25,861 nt of DNA from CAYLYM01 sp964387645 (lineage in GTDB: Bacteria; Calditrichota; Calditrichia; RBG-13-44-9), in assembly GCA_964387645.1 (NCBI GenBank), contig CAYLYM010000050.1, forward strand, positions 1 through 25,861. Reading direction: 5' to 3'. Shown piece after piece: positions 17,755 to 25,527 of this stretch (the first letter of the stretch is position 1; the number at the start of each line of letters is the position of its first letter). The notes beneath the pieces are model-generated. The model did not search any database, had not been told where the DNA came from, and worked only from the letters and a program-made list of their open reading frames with translations. The translations under genes and the position numbers were made by a program.

Positions 17755-20091
17755 ATGAAAACACAAAACATCATTTTCCTTTTCATCAACTTTATTTTAT
17801 GTGCCTCTCTACTCTCATCATTATCAGCTAAAACACCAGAGATGGGTAAATTAAAATTATGGTATACCCGACCGGCGACCAATTGGAACGAGGCACTTCC
17901 GGTGGGTAATGGTCGTTTAGGTGCAATGATTTTTGGAAGAGTTGAAAATGAACGGCTTCAATTGAATGAAGAAACAGTTTGGACGGGACAACCAACCAAC
18001 AGAAAAAATCCCGAAGCCCGTAAATACCTGAATAAAGTAAGACAATTGCTCTTTGCCGGAAAGTATATAGAAGCACAAAAATTAGCCCAGGAAAAAATTA
18101 TGGGTATTCGGTACGAAACAGGTATGCATACCTATCAAACTCTTGGTGATTTAATATTGGACTTTGGTATATTTCGACATGTTTCAGAATATAAGCGTGA
18201 ATTGGACCTGGAAACCGCTGTAGCGCGGGTTAGCTTTCTGGCTGACCGCGTCCATTACCAACGCGAAATTTTTTCCAGTTATCCGGATCAAACTCTGGTC
18301 GTTTACCTCACTTGTAATAAACCAGGAAAATTGAATTTTTCAGTTTCTTTATCTCGCCCAAGCCCCAATGTACAAATAAAAATCAACAATAATGAAATTC
18401 TCATGCATGAGCATGTGGGTAATGGAATCGGAGTGCGGATGGCTGCCCGGCTTAAAGTTTTACCAAAAAGAGGAAAATTAACTCAGGTAAAAAATGGTAT
18501 CCATATAGAAAATGCAGATACGGTCATACTTTTACTCACCGCTGCCACCGATTATCGAGGTGAAGATCCTTTTGTCATCACGCAGAATCAACTCTCTTCA
18601 GTGTCACAAATGGATTATCAGACTTTACTCGCTCGTCATATTACCGATTATCAAAAATTATTTAAACGTGTAGACATCGACCTTGGAATTTCTGATGGTA
18701 TTTTTTTTCCGACTGATGCTCGCCTGGCAGCTCTTCAGAATGGTTACGAAGACCCTCAGTTGATCAGCCTTTACTATCAATTTGGCCGTTATTTATTGAT
18801 TAGCAGTTCACGTCCCGGTTGCCTTCCCGCTAATTTGCAGGGCATCTGGGCGGATGGACTTAAACCGCCCTGGAATTCCGATTATCATATCAACATTAAT
18901 ATTCAGATGAACTACTGGCCGGCCGAAATAACCAATCTCTCCGAATGCCATGAACCTTTTCTGAAGTTTATTAATGCGCTTCGAACAAATGCCAGAAAAA
19001 CTGCACAAGAAGTTTATGGTTGCCGGGGAATTGTGGCCCACCATACCACCGATGTCTGGCATTTTACCGAACCTATCGGTAAAACCCAATATGGGCTATG
19101 GCCTATGGGGATGGCCTGGTGTTGTCAGCATCTATGGGAACATTTTCTATTCAATGGCAATCGGGATTATCTCAAAAACTTTGCCTATCCAATTATGAAA
19201 GAAGCAGCAGAATTTTGCCTGGATTGGTTGGTGGAGGATCCTAAAACGGGATATCTGGTATCCGGCCCTTCCATTTCTCCGGAAAATCGCTTTCGTACAC
19301 TTGATGGACAGATTGGAACCGTTGTAATGGGTCCAACGATGGACCACATGATAATCCGGGACTTATTTGAAAATTGTATTGAAGCCAGCCGTAAGCTGAA
19401 CATGGACAAATCCTTTCGAGAAAAATTACAAAAAACCTTAAAAAGATTGGCCCCAACTCGAATCGGTATGGATGGACGTATTTTAGAATGGAATGAAGAA
19501 TTTGAGGAACCGGAACCTGGCCATCGCCATATTTCACACCTCTTCGGCTTACATCCAGGAAAACAAATCACCCAACAAAGAAATCCAGATTTATTAAAAG
19601 CGGCGCGAAAAACGCTGGAATACCGCCTGGCTCACGGCGGTGGACATACCGGTTGGAGCCGGGCATGGATCATCAATTTTTATGCCCGATTGTTAGATGG
19701 AGAAAAAGCTTATGAGAATATTTTAGCCCTACTGCGCCAATCAACATTGCCTAATTTATTCGATAATCACCCGCCTTTCCAAATTGATGGCAATTTCGGT
19801 GGTACAGCCGGAATAACAGAAATGCTTTTACAAAGTCATACTGGAACAATCCACTTACTGCCTGCTCTACCTTCCGCATGGAAAACAGGTCATATTCACG
19901 GTATTTGTGCCCGTGGTGGTTTCGAAGTAAACATAGATTGGGAAAATAATCGTTTGAAACGAGTTGTCATTCAATCTAAATTGGGTAATCCTTGTAAAAT
20001 TCAATACAAAGACAAAATCATCTCACTCAGCACTGAAAAAGGAAAAAGCTATGAATTTGATGAGCACCTTCACCTTAAAGATTATTATTAA
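17755..20091 (+). CDS. Secreted GH95 alpha-L-fucosidase-type enzyme
   Basis: Predicted inverting hydrolase for terminal alpha-L-fucose, or alpha-L-galactose, which some GH95 members use. The ATG at 17755 has GGTGG just upstream and begins a normal signal peptide; the in-frame ATG at 17731 has no ribosome site. The product is 778 residues, typical for the family. The start of the mature chain, LWYTRPATNWNEALPVGNGRLGAM, and LNEETVWTGQP are standard GH95. The N-terminal beta-sandwich runs to about residue 270, then an (alpha/alpha)6 barrel and a C-terminal beta domain. Catalytic-site equivalents are visible: the Asn pair N380 and N382 in HININ, the candidate acid E510 in ISPEN, and the candidate base-partner D678 in QIDGNFGG. 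WAD/PPWNSDY and MNYWPAE flank the Asn pair as usual. The active site therefore appears intact. Together with the rhamnosidase and sulfatase it suggests a deoxyhexose-rich substrate. Confidence 0.92.
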   Translation: MKTQNIIFLFINFILCASLLSSLSAKTPEMGKLKLWYTRPATNWNEALPVGNGRLGAMIFGRVENERLQLNEETVWTGQPTNRKNPEARKYLNKVRQLLFAGKYIEAQKLAQEKIMGIRYETGMHTYQTLGDLILDFGIFRHVSEYKRELDLETAVARVSFLADRVHYQREIFSSYPDQTLVVYLTCNKPGKLNFSVSLSRPSPNVQIKINNNEILMHEHVGNGIGVRMAARLKVLPKRGKLTQVKNGIHIENADTVILLLTAATDYRGEDPFVITQNQLSSVSQMDYQTLLARHITDYQKLFKRVDIDLGISDGIFFPTDARLAALQNGYEDPQLISLYYQFGRYLLISSSRPGCLPANLQGIWADGLKPPWNSDYHININIQMNYWPAEITNLSECHEPFLKFINALRTNARKTAQEVYGCRGIVAHHTTDVWHFTEPIGKTQYGLWPMGMAWCCQHLWEHFLFNGNRDYLKNFAYPIMKEAAEFCLDWLVEDPKTGYLVSGPSISPENRFRTLDGQIGTVVMGPTMDHMIIRDLFENCIEASRKLNMDKSFREKLQKTLKRLAPTRIGMDGRILEWNEEFEEPEPGHRHISHLFGLHPGKQITQQRNPDLLKAARKTLEYRLAHGGGHTGWSRAWIINFYARLLDGEKAYENILALLRQSTLPNLFDNHPPFQIDGNFGGTAGITEMLLQSHTGTIHLLPALPSAWKTGHIHGICARGGFEVNIDWENNRLKRVVIQSKLGNPCKIQYKDKIISLSTEKGKSYEFDEHLHLKDYY

Positions 20092-20525
20092 TTTTAAAAT
20101 AAATCTTTGCTTTTAAATAGATTAATGAATTTGTTTTATTCGTGTTTATTATTGAACACTATTTCGTTTTGACTTAAAAAATTTTTGCATTAAAATAAAA
20201 AATCTATTTCGCATAGAAATAAGCAGGTTCAATAATTGAAACTATTTCCCCTGCAAATCAATCAGGCACTCTTAATTTGGAGAGAGGAATATGGTCATCT
20301 ACTTTTAATTTCAAAAAATTCCTGTGCAGTTAAATAGACATTTCATTGTAAAAAATGTAAAACTATTGTTTAGAATATTGAATTTTTAAAAAGATTAAAT
20401 TAAATTTTATACTAGATATTTGCTTTGATTTATTAAATAAATTAGTGTCAATGAATATTGTTACAAATTTATTTGTCTTAATAAAAAAATTTAAATGACT
20501 GCCTTCAATAAATAAGGAGAAGCTC
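20092..20525. other. AT-rich intergenic region
   Basis: About 430 bases with no supportable gene, repeat or terminator. AAGGAG at 20514-20519 is the ribosome site of the following gene. Confidence 0.45.
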
Positions 20526-21356
20526 ATGAAGAAAAAAAACAGAAAAATAGTAGGTTACCCACTAACCCCAGGAATTCTCCAGGAATTAGAAGTTTTTAAT
20601 GACATCCCTGAAATAGAAGGCAATTTTGATCCTGATGGTGAATGGACGCAGATATATCGCATCTGGCGATGCCATGGATATAGAAAATCAGGTAACCAAG
20701 ATTCCGGATTTCTCCGCCTCCATAGAACACCAGTAGATAAAGACACATTTACACTTAATATCGAACAGTATATTGTGAATTCTGAATTTATTGTACGAAA
20801 CAACATAGTTGAGGTAAAATGTCAAAAAGATCTACTCTCGACACCCTTACAATGGCATCAAAAAACCCGCTTTTTCAACCGCGATGGAAGTCCCATAAAT
20901 CATCTGAACCAGGATGAATATGCTCAGGTGAAAGGAAATAAAATTTCCGGACGAAGAAATAAAAATTCTTTCCAAACCTCTATTACCCTGCCATTTACTG
21001 CTGATTGGTGTTTATTCGAAGCTGTACAAAGATTTCCTTTTAAAAATCAGAAGATGGTAGAATTTGCCATATTTGAAGGCTTCAGGTTGCTCAAATCAGA
21101 ACAACGGATTAAGTATAGGGGGAAGATGAGGCTTCGAAATAAGGGTAAAGAAATTGTCTTACACGGTTTTGAACATATCGGAAGGGGAATTTTGCCTTAC
21201 GAATATTGGATAGATCAAGATCATCGTTTGATTTTTGCAATTACCTCAGGAGTGGCTTACATATTAGATGAACAAGTAGAGGTAGCTACATATCAGGCCG
21301 TTGAAAAGGCCTGGCAAGATTTCAGACAAACCCATAGTGAAGGAGGACAATCATGA
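20526..21356 (+). CDS. Unrecognised protein, translationally coupled to the sulfatase
   Basis: I do not recognise this 276-residue family. The ATG at 20526 follows AAGGAG at 6 bases. There is no signal peptide or membrane segment, so it appears cytoplasmic, unlike most neighbours. The sequence is rich in Trp, Tyr, Phe and charged residues and alternates like a beta-sandwich or barrel (TQIYRIWRCHGYRKSG, FLRLHRTP, FTLNIEQYIVNSEFIV, LQWHQKTRFFNRDGSPI). Near the end, HGFEHIGRGILPYEYWID and a strand LIFAITSGVAYIL could form a pocket; no catalytic signature is clear. Its stop overlaps the sulfatase ATG in an ATGA, so the two are very probably made in a fixed ratio and work on the same substrate. 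A lipocalin-like or carbohydrate-related beta protein is a possibility, not a claim. Confidence 0.7.
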   Translation: MKKKNRKIVGYPLTPGILQELEVFNDIPEIEGNFDPDGEWTQIYRIWRCHGYRKSGNQDSGFLRLHRTPVDKDTFTLNIEQYIVNSEFIVRNNIVEVKCQKDLLSTPLQWHQKTRFFNRDGSPINHLNQDEYAQVKGNKISGRRNKNSFQTSITLPFTADWCLFEAVQRFPFKNQKMVEFAIFEGFRLLKSEQRIKYRGKMRLRNKGKEIVLHGFEHIGRGILPYEYWIDQDHRLIFAITSGVAYILDEQVEVATYQAVEKAWQDFRQTHSEGGQS

Positions 21357-22777
21357 ATAAACAAATTCAATCAAAGAAAAACTCAGAAAATTTGATAGAC
21401 CGGCGTACTTTTTTAAAAACAAGCGTTGCTTCTGCCGCTTATTTTGCAGCCAGTAGTATTCGTCCATTATCAGCACGTCAGGTAAGAAAACAACAACCCA
21501 ATATACTGATTTTCTTAACTGACCAACAACATCTCAACACGATATCTGCTGCAGGATGTCCGTACGTAAAAACACCAGCAATGGACTATCTGGTTGAAAA
21601 TGGTGTTCATTTTACTGAATCTTATTCTTCTAATCCCCTTTGCAGTCCAGCTCGTAGTGTAATTTTCACAGGACGAACCACCAGCGAGACCGGTGTGCAT
21701 GTGAATGGACTATCCATTCGACCCGATATTCCTAACATGGGACAGTGGTTTAAAGAAAATTCTAATTACGATACTTATTATGCTGGAAAATGGCATTTAC
21801 CTAATAACCGTATTCGTTCTATTAAAGGATTTAAAGTTATCAGTACTGGTCTGAGTGGCCCCGGATATTTGGGAGATGCCTCTATATCTCAAGCATGCGA
21901 AGCTCTTATAAGAAATCGTATTTCTTCTAAACCTTTTCTCATGGTGGCTTCCTTTCTCCAACCGCACGATATTTGCGAATGGTTAAGATTGAATACTTAC
22001 AATCCTGGACACTTGCGCTATCCAGAAATTGAGTCTGAATTGCCTCCACTGCCTAAAAATTTTCAGTTTGATTCTAAAGAACCTCAATATCTCAAAAATT
22101 TAAGAGCCCAGCGAGAACCTGCTATTGGGAAATGGGATGAGCTTCATTGGCGATATTATTTATGGAGCTACTATCGGCATATTGAAATGGTAGACGCCGA
22201 AATTGGTCGAGTTTTGCAAGCACTTCAAGAAACTGGACAGATAAAAAATACTGTGGTCTTCTTAATTTCTGACCATGGAGAAGGTATGGCCGGACAACAA
22301 ATGGTCCGTAAGAGCAATCCCTACGATGGCGCTTCAAAAGTGCCATTGGTTGTTTCCTGGCCCGGGAATATTCAGAAAGGGAAAAAAATTACCGATCATC
22401 TGGTTTTTCATCCGGACATAATGCCCACAGTATGTGATTTAGCAGGTATTAAGCCGCCTCCTCTGGTACGTGGTCATAGTCTTGTACCACTTTTAAAAGG
22501 GAAAAAGGTTCAATGGCCGAATTTCCTGGTAACGGAAATGCCTGGTAATCGGGCAAGGCTTGTTAGAACTTTACAATTTAAATATGTAACCTACGTTAAC
22601 GATCCTGTAGAAATGCTCTTCGATAGAAGCATTGATCCTGGCGAAACCAGGAATGTCAGTGACGAATCAAAATATGCTGAAATTCTCAAGGAACATAAAA
22701 AAATTCTTATGGATTGGGAAAAACATTTGGATCCCGCACCAGGTGTGCCCAATTCCGACGCATGGTGGCGAGGATAA
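21353..22777 (+). CDS. Tat-exported type I sulfatase
   Basis: Formylglycine-dependent sulfatase that probably removes sulfate esters from a polysaccharide. The ATG at 21353 overlaps the previous stop (ATGA), with GGAGG at 21342-21346 inside the upstream gene. A twin-arginine signal, DRRTFLK (16-22), with an Ala-rich core shows Tat export. The catalytic motif is CSPAR, with C97 the residue converted to formylglycine, followed by VIFTGR as expected. D57 (FLTDQQ), GKWH (145-148, Lys146 and His148), H205 (QPHD) and SDHGE (306-310, Asp307 and His308) fit the metal and sulfate site. At 474 residues it has the usual size. Maturation needs an FGE or anaerobic maturase, neither of which is encoded here. 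Tat export fits cytoplasmic maturation before secretion. The sulfated sugar cannot be told from sequence. Confidence 0.92.
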   Translation: MNKQIQSKKNSENLIDRRTFLKTSVASAAYFAASSIRPLSARQVRKQQPNILIFLTDQQHLNTISAAGCPYVKTPAMDYLVENGVHFTESYSSNPLCSPARSVIFTGRTTSETGVHVNGLSIRPDIPNMGQWFKENSNYDTYYAGKWHLPNNRIRSIKGFKVISTGLSGPGYLGDASISQACEALIRNRISSKPFLMVASFLQPHDICEWLRLNTYNPGHLRYPEIESELPPLPKNFQFDSKEPQYLKNLRAQREPAIGKWDELHWRYYLWSYYRHIEMVDAEIGRVLQALQETGQIKNTVVFLISDHGEGMAGQQMVRKSNPYDGASKVPLVVSWPGNIQKGKKITDHLVFHPDIMPTVCDLAGIKPPPLVRGHSLVPLLKGKKVQWPNFLVTEMPGNRARLVRTLQFKYVTYVNDPVEMLFDRSIDPGETRNVSDESKYAEILKEHKKILMDWEKHLDPAPGVPNSDAWWRG

Positions 22778-22866
22778 TACTTTTGAGTTTTTAAGTTGCA
22801 GCCAGACAACCTAAGTGTTTCATTGTAAGCCGTGCTATTTCAATTAAAAACTGATAATACCTACTC

Positions 22867-23898
22867 GTGAAAGCGCTTGTTTTAGAAAAATACAATCTAT
22901 TGGAGTACAAAGATGTTCCAGATCCGGTAGTCGGCCAGGACGAAGTATTAGTTCGAGTCAAAGCTTGCGGAATATGTGGAAGTGATGTTCATGGAATGGA
23001 CGGCAGCACAGGACGGCGCATCCCACCAGTGATCATGGGGCACGAAGCTTCTGGCGTTATTGAAGAAGTTGGAAAGCATGTAAAAGGCTGGTATGTTGGA
23101 GACCGGGTAACTTTCGATTCAACGATTTATCCTCTAAATGATTGGTACACTCTTAAAGGTCTCTATAATTTAAGCGACGACCGAAAGGTATTAGGTGTTT
23201 CCTGCAAAGATTATCGTCGGGATGGCGCTTTTGCCGAATATGTTTCCATTCCTCACCATATTTTATATAAACTACCCGATAATGTCTCATTCAATCATGC
23301 AGCCTTAGTAGAACCGGCGGCAGTGGCTTTCCACGCAGTGGATTTAACGCCAATTTCATTAGGAGACACTGCTGTTGTCATCGGCACAGGAATTATTGGG
23401 CTCTTTCTGGTTCAAGCACTTCGCATCAAGGGATGCGGTTTCGTTGTTGCCGTGGATATTGATGAAAATCGGTTACAAGTTGCAAAAAAATTGGGAGCAG
23501 ACCTCATTTTGAAAGCCGATCAAAATTTTTGGGCTAAAGAAGTGTTAGCGGTTACAGAGAATCGAGGTGCTGATATCACTTTCGAGGCAGTGGGTATCGC
23601 AGAAACCATTAAAATTGGAATTGAAAGCCTACGGAAGGGGGGAACTTTAACTCTGGTAGGAAACATCTCTCCTAATGTAGAAATACCCCTGCAATCTATT
23701 GTGACAAAACAAATTCGGTTACAGGGAAGTTGTGCCATTTGTGGAGAGTTCCCCAGTGTGCTTCAGATGATGGCCAACGAACGTCTTAAGGTTAAACCAC
23801 TAATAAGTGCCACTGCCCCGCTTTCTGAAGGTGCGACATGGTTTAAACGGCTTTATCAAAAAGAAAAAGGATTACTTAAAGTTATTTTAAATCCCTGA
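22867..23898 (+). CDS. Medium-chain zinc-type dehydrogenase lacking the structural zinc cysteines
   Basis: A cytoplasmic NAD(P)-dependent alcohol or polyol dehydrogenase of 343 residues. The start is a GTG at 22867, chosen because MKALVLEKYN is the standard N-terminus; no ribosome site is visible. The catalytic zinc site is intact (C37 in CGICGSDVHG, H59 and E60 in GHEASG, and VEPAAVAFHA). The nucleotide fold has VIGTGIIGLFLVQ and an acidic DIDENR at the end of the second strand, favouring NAD. The loop that normally carries four Cys for structural zinc reads YPLNDWYTLKGLYNLSDDR, with P89, D92, T95 and S103 at the expected positions, so that zinc site is lost. Homologous sugar-acid, sorbitol and galactitol-type dehydrogenases suggest a released-sugar substrate. 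It follows the sulfatase by 89 bases in a likely operon. Confidence 0.85.
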   Translation: MKALVLEKYNLLEYKDVPDPVVGQDEVLVRVKACGICGSDVHGMDGSTGRRIPPVIMGHEASGVIEEVGKHVKGWYVGDRVTFDSTIYPLNDWYTLKGLYNLSDDRKVLGVSCKDYRRDGAFAEYVSIPHHILYKLPDNVSFNHAALVEPAAVAFHAVDLTPISLGDTAVVIGTGIIGLFLVQALRIKGCGFVVAVDIDENRLQVAKKLGADLILKADQNFWAKEVLAVTENRGADITFEAVGIAETIKIGIESLRKGGTLTLVGNISPNVEIPLQSIVTKQIRLQGSCAICGEFPSVLQMMANERLKVKPLISATAPLSEGATWFKRLYQKEKGLLKVILNP

Positions 23899-24003
23899 AT
23901 AACAGGTTATTGGAATAATAAAGATATTTTCTAAAATCATATATCATAGGGTAATACACGGTTTATTTTACCAATAAAAATCGATTAAATTCATAAAGCA
24001 AAA

Positions 24004-25143
24004 ATGGAAAAAATTAGAACAGCTATTGTTGGTCTGGGCAAAGTTTCTCATATCCATGCTGAAGCTTTGAAAAAGTTACCGGAATCAGAATTGACCGCAG
24101 TTTGCAGTCGTAGTCCGGGAAAGATTCGGACCTTTGCAGATCAATACAAAGTGAAAGGCTACACCGATGTTCAGGAAATGGTTCGTGATGCTGGTGTTCA
24201 GGCGGTTATCATCTGTACACCGCATCCTGCTCATGCGATGCCTACAATTCAGGCGGTTCAGGCAGGTGCGCATGTGTTAGTCGAAAAGCCTCTTGCTTCT
24301 TCCCTGCAGGATTGCGATGCCATGATTGCGGCTGCACGAAAGGCTGGCGTAAAATTAGGCATGATCAGTCAACGTCGTCTGTATGCACCAGTACAACGCG
24401 TAAAAAAAGCCATTGATGATGGGAAGATCGGAAAACCTATTTTGGGTTCGGTAACCATGCTGGGATGGCGTGATAAAGCCTATTACGAAAGTGATCCCTG
24501 GCGCGGTACATGGCTGGGAGAAGGGGGAGGAGTCTTAGTGAATCAAGCGCCGCATCAAATCGATTTATTGCAATGGTTCATGGGACCAGTCGTTGAATTA
24601 TTCGGCTATTGGGATAACCTGAACCATCCTTACATTGAGGTCGAGGACACGGCTGTAGCTGTTCTGCGCTTCAAGAATGGTGCTCTTGGTAATATCATGG
24701 TCAGTAATTCGCAAAATCCTGCCCTTTATGGTAAAGTTCACATTCATGGAGAGAACGGCACATCGATTGGCGTGCAAACTGATGGTGGTGCTATGTTTAT
24801 TGCCGGTATGACTTCTATTACTGAACCACCTATCAACGATATCTGGACGGTTCCAGGCGAAGAACATCTTCTGGAAAAATGGAAAAAAGAAGACAGCGAT
24901 TTTTTTCACCAAATCGATGCTACCCAATATTACCACCAACTACAGATCCAGGATTTTCTTCAAGCTATCATCGAAGACCGTGATCCAATGATAACCGGAG
25001 AAGAAGGTCGAAAAACCGTGGAAATTTTTACCGCCATTTACCGTTCCCGACGGGACAACAAACCTATAAAATTTCCGCTTTCTCCTGAACCAAACAGGAA
25101 AGATTTTGATGGGCGGTTAACCCGTAATGATTATTATCATTAA
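24004..25143 (+). CDS. Gfo/Idh/MocA family oxidoreductase
   Basis: A cytoplasmic NAD(P)-dependent oxidoreductase of 379 residues, of the family that oxidises sugars, inositols or sugar acids. The Rossmann domain begins at once with AIVGLGKVSHIHAEAL (G10, G12). TPHPAHA and E94-K95-P96 are the conserved cofactor and catalytic Lys motifs. The substrate domain has GGGVLVNQAPHQIDLLQW (174-191) with H184 and D187 in the usual active-site place. The ATG at 24004 has no evident ribosome site, like the preceding dehydrogenase, and lies 105 bases after it. There is no signal peptide, unlike the Tat-exported members of the family. The context suggests oxidation of a monosaccharide released by the extracellular enzymes, possibly at C3; the precise substrate is unknown. 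Confidence 0.92.
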   Translation: MEKIRTAIVGLGKVSHIHAEALKKLPESELTAVCSRSPGKIRTFADQYKVKGYTDVQEMVRDAGVQAVIICTPHPAHAMPTIQAVQAGAHVLVEKPLASSLQDCDAMIAAARKAGVKLGMISQRRLYAPVQRVKKAIDDGKIGKPILGSVTMLGWRDKAYYESDPWRGTWLGEGGGVLVNQAPHQIDLLQWFMGPVVELFGYWDNLNHPYIEVEDTAVAVLRFKNGALGNIMVSNSQNPALYGKVHIHGENGTSIGVQTDGGAMFIAGMTSITEPPINDIWTVPGEEHLLEKWKKEDSDFFHQIDATQYYHQLQIQDFLQAIIEDRDPMITGEEGRKTVEIFTAIYRSRRDNKPIKFPLSPEPNRKDFDGRLTRNDYYH

Positions 25144-25527
25144 AATACATGATTATTCCTATCCCCTAAGTGATATATTTTGGGCTATATAATTATTGTG
25201 CATACAATCGCAATATATTCAACATATATTACCAATTTTATATGATTAATGGTTTCGCTTTAATATCTTCTATTCCATCAAAACGAAAATCATAAAACAA
25301 AAATTTTTTTCAAATACAAAACACTATTCTTAATATTTATTACTTTAAACACATTTTCTTATTCCACTGATATTTATTCAATAAAGATCTTTAGTTTTAA
25401 AAAGCAGATTTACGGCGACAATCTTTGCAATTGCCTCTAACCTTCCCAGAAGCTTTGAGCTTCCGGGAAGGTTAATTTGAATACGCTAAAGTGGGACAGC
25501 CTTTGGTGAAGCCGTTCCTTTGGGACT
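25144..25527. other. Intergenic region between convergent genes
   Basis: About 380 bases with no gene. The first 290 are AT-rich and featureless; a strong hairpin (25438-25474) lies near the stop of the minus-strand gene. Confidence 0.5.
25438..25474. terminator. Strong hairpin, probable terminator between convergent genes
   Basis: TAACCTTCCC and GGGAAGGTTA, plus inner GAAGCT and AGCTTC, form a 16-base-pair stem broken by a single A/C mismatch, around a 3-base TTG loop. It lies 54 bases after the stop of the minus-strand T9SS gene and 294 after the Gfo/Idh/MocA stop. No long T-run follows on either strand, so termination may depend on the strong stem alone, or the element may be an mRNA-end stabiliser. 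Confidence 0.5.

Noticed and set aside
22866..22880. TGAAAGCGCTTG, similar to a CcpA/LacI-type operator, with another AAGCGCTT at 12483-12490
   Set aside because: The first is the coding start of the dehydrogenase (GTG AAA GCG CTT, the conserved MKAL), and the shared core is only eight palindromic bases. No regulator of this type is encoded nearby.
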